Source of the DNA: Marinoscillum sp049115815
GTDB taxonomy: Bacteria; Bacteroidota; Bacteroidia; Cytophagales; Cyclobacteriaceae
Direction of reading: 5' to 3'
NCBI GenBank assembly: GCA_049115815.1
Contig: JAGDZO010000005.1
Span: 310,001-374,000 of the forward strand
Length of the DNA: 64,000 bases
Each line of letters starts with the position of its first letter. The stretch's first letter is position 1. Of the stretch, positions 35,887 to 43,126 are shown piece after piece. The notes under the pieces are model-generated. The model searched no databases and had not been told where the DNA came from. It saw nothing but the letters and a program-made list of their open reading frames with translations. The position numbers and the translations under genes were made by a program.

Positions 35887-37062
35887 ATGGAAGAAATGTT
35901 GCGAAAAAAGAGGATAGAATCTATCGACTTCCTGAGAGGCTTAGTAATGGTGATAATGGTATTGGACCATGTGCGAGATTTTTTTCACGCCGATGCATTT
36001 CTCTATGATCCTACTGATGTCACGCAGACAACCCCTATTCTTTTTTTTACAAGATTCATCACTCATTTCTGTGCTCCTGTATTTGTATTCCTGGCCGGTA
36101 CATCAGCATTTTTTGTGGGAACAAGGCTCACTAAGCCTGAATTGAGCAAGTGGCTCCTCAAGCGAGGTATCTGGCTTATCATAGTAGAGTTAACTATCAT
36201 GAAATTTGGCTGGGCATTCAAGCTGGATTATTCTACCTCAGTGTTGCAAGTCATCTGGGCGCTCGGTGTTTCCATGATATTCTTGGCATTGTTCATTCAT
36301 CTGCCCAAGCGAATGATGATAACTCTTTCGCTAGTTGCAGTTTTCGGACATAATCTCGTAGACAATTTTCAGCCAGACAACTTTAGTACGCTTTGGGCTA
36401 TTCTGCACGTGATGCGACCTATCAACATATTTGGAGCAAGCTTCTTTGCAGCCTATCCACTGATACCATGGATATTTGTAATGTGTTTGGGGTATCACTT
36501 TGGAGCTCTATACAAATCCGATTTTTCAGCACCAAAGCGTGCCAAAATAATACTTGGGATCGGTCTAGCTTGCGTAGTGCTTTTCGTCATTATGAGAGCA
36601 TTCAATAATTTTGGCGAGCCAAAGCCTTGGTCAACTCAGGAGTCTTTGATTTATACTTTCTTATCCTTTTTTGAAGTATCCAAATATCCGCCATCCCTAC
36701 TTTATTTACTAATCACGTTGGGGCCTTCCTTAATACTTCTGGCTGTTTCCGAAAAATGGAGAGGGAAATTCCATCAAGCCCTCGTGGTTATTGGGCGTGT
36801 CCCTATGTTTTATTACATACTTCATGTCTATGTAATCCATGTGCTCGCAGTTTTTGGAGCGATGATTTCAGGATACCCTGCTAGCAGTATGATCATTGAT
36901 CTTTTTGTGACGTTGACCCCAGAGCTCAAAGGATATGGTTTTAACCTAGGAGTGGTTTATGGCATATGGTTTGCTTTGGTGGTAGCCATGTATCCTATGT
37001 GCAGATGGTACAATGAATATAAAACTTCGAATCGAGACAAGTGGTGGCTGAGCTATCTATAA
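35887..37062 (+). CDS. DUF1624/HGSNAT-like multi-pass membrane protein (copy 1)
   Basis: Polytopic membrane protein of about 10 helices, starting with the family signature RIESIDFLRGLVMVIMVLDH, which carries the conserved Arg, Asp and His of the heparan-alpha-glucosaminide N-acetyltransferase-like (DUF1624) group. Family members are thought to move acyl groups across the membrane onto sugars; in Bacteroidota the substrate is unknown. The C-terminus is RDKWWLSYL. ATG 35887 is preferred over TTG 35878. The paralogue at 39572 shares most of the sequence, including HLPKRMMI/HLPKKWII and FEVSKYPPSLLYL/FNVTKYPPSLLYL. The two are separated by only 2.5 kb. Confidence 0.87.
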   Translation: MEEMLRKKRIESIDFLRGLVMVIMVLDHVRDFFHADAFLYDPTDVTQTTPILFFTRFITHFCAPVFVFLAGTSAFFVGTRLTKPELSKWLLKRGIWLIIVELTIMKFGWAFKLDYSTSVLQVIWALGVSMIFLALFIHLPKRMMITLSLVAVFGHNLVDNFQPDNFSTLWAILHVMRPINIFGASFFAAYPLIPWIFVMCLGYHFGALYKSDFSAPKRAKIILGIGLACVVLFVIMRAFNNFGEPKPWSTQESLIYTFLSFFEVSKYPPSLLYLLITLGPSLILLAVSEKWRGKFHQALVVIGRVPMFYYILHVYVIHVLAVFGAMISGYPASSMIIDLFVTLTPELKGYGFNLGVVYGIWFALVVAMYPMCRWYNEYKTSNRDKWWLSYL

Positions 37063-37230
37063 CTCACATATGATGTCACAAGCTTCTTTTTGTCTGCGAT
37101 AATCGATAATTTCAAACTTTCAAACTCGCGTCTAAATCATGAAACACGTTACCTCCAGCATTTTGACACTAAGAATTGGGTCATAATAAAGAACTAGGGA
37201 GGAATGTTTTTCAGCAACCTACAACAAAAC

Positions 37231-38397
37231 ATGAAAAAACTACTTTTTATCGTTTCCGCTTTCGTTTTTTCCTCAGCGCTTGCGCAAAAACCTATCACGA
37301 GTATTCCATTTGAGCTTTACGGTGATCATATATTGATCGAAGTAAGCGTGGACAATTCAGATCCTTTGAAGTTTATCTTCGATACCGGATCTGGACTGAC
37401 AGTACTTGATAGTGATGCTGCCCAAGGCTTGAAATTATCAGGGAAGAAAATAAAAATGAATGAAGCCACCTCTTCTATGGAGCTAATTAAACATAATGAA
37501 ATAGAGATCAATGGCTTCCCGATGGAGAAAAACATTAAGATTTATTCTACGGATCTGGATCATTTAGAAATCAGTCTAGGAACTGATATCGATGGTATAG
37601 TGGGTTATGACCTACTCCATCATCACACGGTGCATATCAACTATGAAGACAAGATGATGGACATCTATGAGCATGGAGAGGGCCCTAAAGAAGGTGATGT
37701 GATTCCATTTGAAATGAATGTATCCATCCCAACTATTAAAGGTTCGGTTGTGCTCAACAATAATGAGCCACATACAGGAACATTCTTCGTTATGTCTGGA
37801 GCGGGTACTTCGCTAGATTTCAATTCACCATATGCAGAGAAATATGACGTCATCCACAAAACTGGAAAGCATTACTCTTATGTAGTGAAGAGCATCGGTG
37901 ATGACGAAACACTTCATTATGAAGGGCACGTACTTTCGCTATCATTTGGTGATCAAAAAATCGAAGACTTACCAATCGGTATCAGTCAGGCTGAGAGTGG
38001 TGTACAGGCACATCCTGAAGTTTCGGGTATCATAGGCAACAAAATTTTGAGTATGTATAATATTACCATTGATTACCCTGGCAAGAAGTTATACTTCACT
38101 CCTAACAGCTCCTTTGGCAAGAAAATGAGTGTCAACTGTAGCGGAATTGACCTTCAGTTGTCAAAGGATAAATCAAAATTATTGGTTCATAGAGTATTTG
38201 AAGACAGTCCAGCAGCAGAGGCCGGAGTAAAAGTAGATGCTGAACTATTATCGATTAACGGCCAATCTACTAGCGATGTGAATTTGCCTACTATTAAGAA
38301 AATGCTCAAGAAAGAAGGGGAAACTGTGTCCCTTACTCTGATGCAAGACGGAGAAAAGAAAATGGTCTCACTTGCACTGAAATCATTGATTGAATAA
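37231..38397 (+). CDS. Exported retropepsin-like aspartic protease with PDZ domain
   Basis: Signal peptide MKKLLFIVSAFVFSSALAQ from ATG 37231; an ATG at 37204 would add 9 residues ahead of it. The first lobe has the catalytic motif FIFDTGSGLTVLD. A second lobe-like block has VMSGAGTSLDFNS, where the second Asp of related proteins reads as Met. Residues about 305-385 form a PDZ domain (LQLSKDKSKLLVHRVFEDSP; SINGQSTSDVNLPTIKKML). The arrangement Asp protease plus PDZ is common in secreted Bacteroidota proteins of unknown substrate. Whether the second Asp is needed is not known, since some members may pair subunits. Confidence 0.84.
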   Translation: MKKLLFIVSAFVFSSALAQKPITSIPFELYGDHILIEVSVDNSDPLKFIFDTGSGLTVLDSDAAQGLKLSGKKIKMNEATSSMELIKHNEIEINGFPMEKNIKIYSTDLDHLEISLGTDIDGIVGYDLLHHHTVHINYEDKMMDIYEHGEGPKEGDVIPFEMNVSIPTIKGSVVLNNNEPHTGTFFVMSGAGTSLDFNSPYAEKYDVIHKTGKHYSYVVKSIGDDETLHYEGHVLSLSFGDQKIEDLPIGISQAESGVQAHPEVSGIIGNKILSMYNITIDYPGKKLYFTPNSSFGKKMSVNCSGIDLQLSKDKSKLLVHRVFEDSPAAEAGVKVDAELLSINGQSTSDVNLPTIKKMLKKEGETVSLTLMQDGEKKMVSLALKSLIE

Positions 38398-38418
38398 TTC
38401 ATAGCTGATGAAATCATA

Positions 38419-38452
38419 GAGAGGTAGCACCAAAAGTGTTACCTCTTTTTTT
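38419..38452 (+). terminator. Terminator of the aspartic protease gene
   Basis: Stem AGAGGTAGCAC (38419-38430 region) pairs with GTGTTACCTCT (38436-38446) with one G-T pair and a 5-base CAAAA loop, followed by a T run to 38452. Confidence 0.8.
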
Positions 38453-38552
38453 GTCCTTTACTTGGTGTCCAATGAAGCAGATATGTTGACATAATAGACA
38501 GTTTCTATTTCCAGAATATTGAATACATTGTGGCACAACTAATCCTAATACC

Positions 38553-39014
38553 ATGAGTCAAGGCACCTTCAAATTTCTTGTAACAGCATTCATCCTTTGT
38601 CCGCTTTGGCTATTGAGCCAAGGCAATGATCCCAAAAAAGATATAGAAACCCTTCTTGGAGAATTTCTATCTAATGTAGACCAAAAAGAAATGCACGATC
38701 GATTCTGGGGAGCGGACTTGATATATACCAGTTCGTCAGGCACACGATTTGGTAAGAGTGATATCATGTCGGGTTTTGACGATAATGAAACTGAATCAAC
38801 CGAAGAAGACGATGCACCAAAAACAAGTTATACCTCAGAGGACATAACTATCAAGGTATTTGATGATATAGCAGTACTTACTTTTATTTTGGTTGGCAAG
38901 ACAACCTATGCAGATTCCATAGCAACTAGCCGCTATCTAAATAGTGGCACGCTTATTCAGCGGGAAGGAGCATGGAAGGTAACCAATTGGCATGCGACCA
39001 AATCAGCAGAATAA
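38553..39014 (+). CDS. Exported DUF4440/SnoaL-like protein
   Basis: Signal-like N-terminus (TFKFLVTAFILCPLWLLSQG) followed by a small NTF2-fold domain of the DUF4440 type: DIETLLGEFLSNVDQKEMHDRFWG at residues 30-55, then DIAVLTFILVGKTTY and EGAWKVTNWHATKSAE. These proteins bind small ligands or act as stand-alone domains; no function known. It lies alone between the protease and the small beta protein. Length 153. Confidence 0.82.
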   Translation: MSQGTFKFLVTAFILCPLWLLSQGNDPKKDIETLLGEFLSNVDQKEMHDRFWGADLIYTSSSGTRFGKSDIMSGFDDNETESTEEDDAPKTSYTSEDITIKVFDDIAVLTFILVGKTTYADSIATSRYLNSGTLIQREGAWKVTNWHATKSAE

Positions 39015-39125
39015 ATATTCAATAGACAGCTACCAAAAATGGAACGTTAGTGTAATTCGTTATTCTTATAAATCTTAATATTTTTAGGTAACCAAAAATA
39101 ACAACCCGCTAAATAGACAATCGAT

Positions 39126-39476
39126 ATGCCGATACTGAAAATAACTTCCATAGTATGTGAAATCCCTGAGGAAGACGACCAAGACGAAATATACTTGGTA
39201 TATCGAGATAAGAAGATTTGGCCCAAGGATCAGAAGTTTCTTAAGATAGATTATGACGAAAGATTGCCTGTGGGCATACAGGTGAAGCTCAACAAGCCTG
39301 GTAGAATGAAACTCGAGCTAATGGAGTACGATTTGGCTAGTGCTAATGACCATTTGGGCACCTTTCAACTCGACATAGTGAGCCTTAAGCCTGCAGCATA
39401 TACGGAGTTGCTTCTCAGGGATGAAAAAGGCGCCAAAAGAGCTAGCTACTATCTCAATTGGGAGATTATCGAATAA
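39126..39476 (+). CDS. Small cytoplasmic protein with C2-like beta-sandwich appearance
   Basis: 116 residues without signal or membrane segment. Pattern resembles a C2/beta-sandwich domain: ILKITSIVCEIPEEDDQDEI at the start, GRMKLELMEYDLASANDHLG and FQLDIVSLKPAAYTELLLRD towards the end. The acidic loops (EEDDQDE, LASANDH) would be suitable for Ca2+ but their order is not established. No family recognised; it may be linked to the DUF1624 gene 95 bases downstream. Confidence 0.62.
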   Translation: MPILKITSIVCEIPEEDDQDEIYLVYRDKKIWPKDQKFLKIDYDERLPVGIQVKLNKPGRMKLELMEYDLASANDHLGTFQLDIVSLKPAAYTELLLRDEKGAKRASYYLNWEIIE

Positions 39477-39571
39477 TTCTCTTCTGGGAAATCTACACTT
39501 CCTATCAAAAGGTTGATATCAAGAAGAACGATGATATGGCCTAACAACAATGCACATCTAGCACGACAGCC

Positions 39572-40765
39572 ATGATCCAGACTTCAACCAATTCGAACCG
39601 AGTAGTTTCTATTGACCTACTCCGAGGAGTCGTGATGATTCTTATGGCGTTAGATCATATTAGAGACTACTTCCACTATGACGCCTTTTACTTTGTCCCA
39701 ACTGTTATTGAATACACCAATTCACCTCTGTTTTTCACGCGCTTCATTACTCATTTTTGCGCTCCAGTTTTTGTCTTTTTAGCCGGAACATCTGCCTTCT
39801 TCGTAGGAAGAAGATTAGACAAAAAATCGCTCTCCATTTGGTTAATCAAAAGAGGGCTCTGGTTAGTTTTTTTAGAGTTCACAGTAGTAAAATTTGCTTG
39901 GTACTTCCAACTAGATTTCTCCCTGCTGGAAGCCATGGTAATATGGGCATTGGGCATTGGTATGATCTGTCTAGCTGGAGCTATTCATCTGCCCAAAAAA
40001 TGGATCATTGTCATTTCGCTAATTGGAATTGCTGGTCATAACTTGTTGGACGGCATCCAATTCGACAGCACGTGGGCTTACAACCTATTAGCGATCTTTC
40101 ATGAATCAACTATTCTTAAAGGAACAGGTTCTTTTGTGATTTGGTCCTATTACCCACTTATTCCTTGGATATTTTTAATGCCCTTAGGCTATTGCATGGG
40201 CGAACTTTATACCTCTTCATTTCCAGCCGGGCAAAGAACAAAAATTCTCATGCAAATTGGATTAGGCCTCACGGTCGGATTCTTTGTTCTAAGATTATGG
40301 AATGTTTACGGCGATCTAGAACCATGGGCAACTCAACCTACTTTTGAGCAAACAGTCTGGTCGTTTTTCAATGTGACCAAGTACCCTCCTTCGCTATTAT
40401 ATCTCATGATCACAATGGGGCCATCTCTTATATTTCTTTCTATTGCTGAGAAATGGAGCACCAGCTCTATTATGGAAAAAATTATCACTTTAGGCAGGGT
40501 GCCTATGTTTTTCTACTTGATCCACCTATTTGTAATTCATCTGCTGGCTATGTTAGCAGCTGTGATGATGGGTTGGGATTGGTCATTTATGATATTGGAG
40601 ATCTGGATCACAGACCTTCCAAGAATCAGGGGTTATGGATTTAGTCTACCGGTGGTTTATGTAATATGGATTTCTATGATTGTATTTATCTTATATCCAC
40701 TGTCGAAGGCTTATCATAATTACAAAATGAACAACAAAGACAGATGGTGGCTTAGCTATTTGTAA
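39572..40765 (+). CDS. DUF1624/HGSNAT-like multi-pass membrane protein (copy 2)
   Basis: Paralogue of the gene at 35887, sharing the start VVSIDLLRGVVMILMALDHI, the loop FFTRFITHFCAPVFVFLAG and the end RWWLSYL. Ten or so membrane helices, 397 residues. The two differ in the soluble loop around IQFDSTWAYNLLA. Two near-identical copies in the same orientation suggest an older local duplication, with the protease, DUF4440 and small-protein genes between. Function as for copy 1: likely transmembrane acyl transfer, substrate unknown. Confidence 0.87.
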   Translation: MIQTSTNSNRVVSIDLLRGVVMILMALDHIRDYFHYDAFYFVPTVIEYTNSPLFFTRFITHFCAPVFVFLAGTSAFFVGRRLDKKSLSIWLIKRGLWLVFLEFTVVKFAWYFQLDFSLLEAMVIWALGIGMICLAGAIHLPKKWIIVISLIGIAGHNLLDGIQFDSTWAYNLLAIFHESTILKGTGSFVIWSYYPLIPWIFLMPLGYCMGELYTSSFPAGQRTKILMQIGLGLTVGFFVLRLWNVYGDLEPWATQPTFEQTVWSFFNVTKYPPSLLYLMITMGPSLIFLSIAEKWSTSSIMEKIITLGRVPMFFYLIHLFVIHLLAMLAAVMMGWDWSFMILEIWITDLPRIRGYGFSLPVVYVIWISMIVFILYPLSKAYHNYKMNNKDRWWLSYL

Positions 40766-40792
40766 TATTCTATGCTCTTGTTCTTAGATAGC

Positions 40793-40833
40793 TCCCCCTT
40801 TTGAAAAAGGGGGTGGGCTAAGGTCGGGGGATT
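40793..40833. repeat. Palindromic repeat, left boundary of the DUF559 element
   Basis: TCCCCCTTTT-G-AAAAAGGGGG forms a near-perfect hairpin, followed by TGGGCTAAGGTCGGGGGATT. The reverse complement of 41241-41270 repeats the first ten bases (TCCCCCTTTT) and the last eight (GGGGGATT) of this segment, so the two are inverted copies of one element. Confidence 0.8.
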
Positions 40834-40850
40834 TTCTTAACTTTCCATAC

Positions 40851-41261
40851 ATGTACTTTCTGCCGTATAACAAAGAATTAAAAACCTTTTCGAGATACCT
40901 CAGAAGCAACAGCACACTCTCTGAAGTGCTGTTTTGGCAAGAACTAAGAGCGGGTACCATCAGAGGTTACAAGTTCAATAGACAAAAACCACTTGGTAGA
41001 TACATTGTAGATTTCTATTGTAAAAAATTGAAACTTGTCATTGAAATTGATGGGGGCAACCACCACCATCCGGAAGCGATGGTAAGAGATGATATAAGGC
41101 AAAAAGCACTGGAAGAACTTGGCTTAAGTTTTCTTAGATTCGAAGAACTTGATGTGAAAAGGCAAATGCCATGGGTATTAAGTTCTATTGTGGACTTCAT
41201 CGATCAGTTTGAACGGTCGGAATGTATTAACGATTCATCCAATCCCCCAAGCCCTCTTTGA
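40851..41261 (+). CDS. DUF559-domain PD-(D/E)XK/Vsr-like nuclease-fold protein
   Basis: Residues 20-118 match the DUF559 domain, related to Vsr and restriction endonucleases. Likely catalytic residues are D54 in YIVDFYCKKLKL, E65 and D67 in VIEIDGGNHH, with LGLSFLRFEELDV the final strand. Length 136. The gene lies within inverted copies of a palindromic repeat; the last six residues (NPPSPL) and the stop codon are encoded by the right-hand copy. Similar DUF559 genes within such repeats are common in Bacteroidota (from memory). Possible role in spreading or repair of the repeat; unproven. The start ATG 40851 lies 17 bases after the left repeat. Confidence 0.88.
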   Translation: MYFLPYNKELKTFSRYLRSNSTLSEVLFWQELRAGTIRGYKFNRQKPLGRYIVDFYCKKLKLVIEIDGGNHHHPEAMVRDDIRQKALEELGLSFLRFEELDVKRQMPWVLSSIVDFIDQFERSECINDSSNPPSPL

Positions 41262-41270
41262 AAAGGGGGA
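41241..41270. repeat. Palindromic repeat, right boundary of the DUF559 element
   Basis: Inverted partner of 40793-40833 (AATCCCCCAAGCCCTCTTTG then AAAAGGGGGA). It forms a weaker hairpin, with CCCTCTTT/AAAAGGGGG. It overlaps the DUF559 stop codon and ends seven bases before the ATG of the first DUF6090 gene. Confidence 0.8.
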
Positions 41271-41277
41271 ACATAAT

Positions 41278-42027
41278 ATGCTACTTCTCTTTAAAAAAAT
41301 CCGCAACAGAATGATCAATCAAGGTAAAGTCTGGAGTTACATACTCTATGCTATAGGTGAGATCATTCTGGTAGTGGTGGGGATTTTGATTGCTGTGAAT
41401 ATAGATGACTGGAAGAATGAATCTCAGAACAGGACATTAGAAGTTAAAATCCTGAAAGAGATCAGTAGCAATCTGACTTTGGACAGAGAAGGGATTCAGG
41501 ATGATATTGACTTGATGAAGTTTATCAGTAGTAGTTGTGATAGTCTACTGACTTACTTGAACAATTACAATGAGCCACCAGAAGAAATCAAAAGAATAGG
41601 TGTAGTACTACGTGGCACTCCCCATTTTAACCCCAACTTCAACGGATATAAGTTGCTGGAGACTAAAGGAGTGGATATTATCATTAATGATGAATTGAGA
41701 AACGAAATATCTTCTCTCTATGAAATTTGGTACACGTATTATGGTAAATACGAAATTGAAAGGGTAAACTATATTTCGAATATTGTTAAACCTAAGCTGA
41801 TAGATTATTTCAGTATGTCTCTTAATCCAGATTATTATATGAAGTCTGAGTACAATATTTCTACGGAAGATTTTAGAAAGATGAAATCAGACGAGTCTTT
41901 CAAAAAATTGATTCAGGCTGTGAAATATGAAAATCAACTTGTCTTATTTAGAGCCTCTCAGCTGCTTGACGAGATCTCTGCATTAGAAGAAAGTATAGAT
42001 AAGGAATTGAGAATAAGAAACGACTAA
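41278..42027 (+). CDS. DUF6090-family membrane protein (copy 1)
   Basis: The start ATG 41278 (MLLLFKKIRNRMINQGKVWS) is used because it gives the family's N-terminus; an open frame extending back into the DUF559 gene from 41188 is rejected. The conserved block is KVWSYILYAIGEIILVVVGI, whose hydrophobic part (residues about 22-38) is the only membrane helix, followed by LIAVNIDDWKNE and a 200-residue helical extracytoplasmic or cytoplasmic part. No function is known for DUF6090. The next gene's ATG shares its A with the stop (TAATG), so the two are co-translated. Confidence 0.85.
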   Translation: MLLLFKKIRNRMINQGKVWSYILYAIGEIILVVVGILIAVNIDDWKNESQNRTLEVKILKEISSNLTLDREGIQDDIDLMKFISSSCDSLLTYLNNYNEPPEEIKRIGVVLRGTPHFNPNFNGYKLLETKGVDIIINDELRNEISSLYEIWYTYYGKYEIERVNYISNIVKPKLIDYFSMSLNPDYYMKSEYNISTEDFRKMKSDESFKKLIQAVKYENQLVLFRASQLLDEISALEESIDKELRIRND

Positions 42028-42764
42028 TGCTATTCTTGCTTAGAAATATCCGTAACAGAATGATCAATCAAGGAAAAGTCTGGAATTACATACTCTATGC
42101 AATTGGGGAGATTGTTCTTGTAGTCGTGGGAATACTGATAGCCGTGCAAATAGATGATTGGTACGACCACAAGAAGAAAGTAAATCTTGAGATTAAGGTA
42201 CTCCGAGAAATACAGGTAGATTTGGAAAACGACTTGATTGAAATTGGGGACGAAATTGAAAGCTACCAATGGATCGCAAATGGCAGTTCATCTCTCGAAG
42301 CATACTATTTTTCAAAAAATCTCTACACGGACTCATTGGGATCATTTACCTATGGGTATGAGATCAGCCCACATTTTAACCCAATTGATGGTGGCTATCA
42401 ATTGCTCAAAGCCAAAGGAATAGATCTTATCACCAACGATTCCCTTAGGCTTGAGATCAACACTTATTATGAACAATCCATTCCGTATTACTTGAAATAC
42501 GAATCTGAAAGAATACAAACCACTATTAATGACTTTATCTCTTTCAATAATGCAAATTTCTATTTGAGTAAGGTGCCGTATTTTCCTTTTTGGAAACGAA
42601 TGCCTCACAATGAATCTACTTTGAGAACAAACAAAGAATGGATATCAGTAATTCAGAAAAGCTCAAACCTTTCTCAAGTACTCCTGAGTAGGGCGCAAAA
42701 CCACGAGAGGAAAATCATGAGGTTACAAGAAATGATAAAAACAGAACTAAAGCAAAGGAACTAA
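42027..42764 (+). CDS. DUF6090-family membrane protein (copy 2)
   Basis: A paralogue of the upstream gene: MLFLLRNIRNRMINQGKVWN and LVVVGILIAVQIDDWYDHKK match, and HFNPIDGGYQLLKAKGIDLI matches HFNPNFNGYKLLETKGVDII in copy 1. One helix near the N-terminus, then a mostly helical domain of about 200 residues. 245 residues; start fixed by one-base overlap with the upstream stop. Function unknown; the pair probably act together or form a complex. Confidence 0.85.
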   Translation: MLFLLRNIRNRMINQGKVWNYILYAIGEIVLVVVGILIAVQIDDWYDHKKKVNLEIKVLREIQVDLENDLIEIGDEIESYQWIANGSSSLEAYYFSKNLYTDSLGSFTYGYEISPHFNPIDGGYQLLKAKGIDLITNDSLRLEINTYYEQSIPYYLKYESERIQTTINDFISFNNANFYLSKVPYFPFWKRMPHNESTLRTNKEWISVIQKSSNLSQVLLSRAQNHERKIMRLQEMIKTELKQRN

Positions 42765-42812
42765 AATGCTCTTCCTCCTCCTCATGTTCCAAAGTCCGAA
42801 AAACCCTAAACA

Positions 42813-43091
42813 ATGAAACGTATCCTTACCACGCTTAAAGAAAAATGGCCTGAATATCTCATAGAATCAATAGTCATAATTGCTAGCATTTTGGGTGCAT
42901 TCGCTCTGGATAATTGGAATGAGAACAGGAAAGAACAAAAGCAAAAAAGCGAACTCATAGGACAGCTAACAACTAACTATGAAGCAAACCTGCTGCAGCT
43001 AAATCAAAGCGCATTAGAACAAGCCTATACAGTGCAATCGAAAATCATAAACATCCTAGCACTTTGGGAGAAGAAAATGAGTTTGCCTTAA
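42813..43091 (+). pseudogene. Truncated DUF6090-like protein (copy 3)
   Basis: The first 70 residues fit the related DUF6090 subfamily starting MKRILTTLKEKWPEYLIESI, with helix VIIASILGAFALDNWNENRK and NYEANLLQLNQ. The frame stops after 92 residues, less than half the usual 240-260. Only 35 bases separate the stop from the next gene, so the missing C-terminal half has been deleted and not just frameshifted. It may still produce a short membrane peptide. Third in line after copies 1 and 2. Confidence 0.68.
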
Positions 43092-43126
43092 CCAAGTGAC
43101 ACGCTGACAACCCAACAATATCTACT

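Noticed and set aside
41188..41277. N-terminal extension of DUF6090 copy 1 into the DUF559 gene
   Set aside because: The extension crosses the right palindromic repeat and encodes no family sequence; the conserved MLLLFKKIRNRM start is at 41278.
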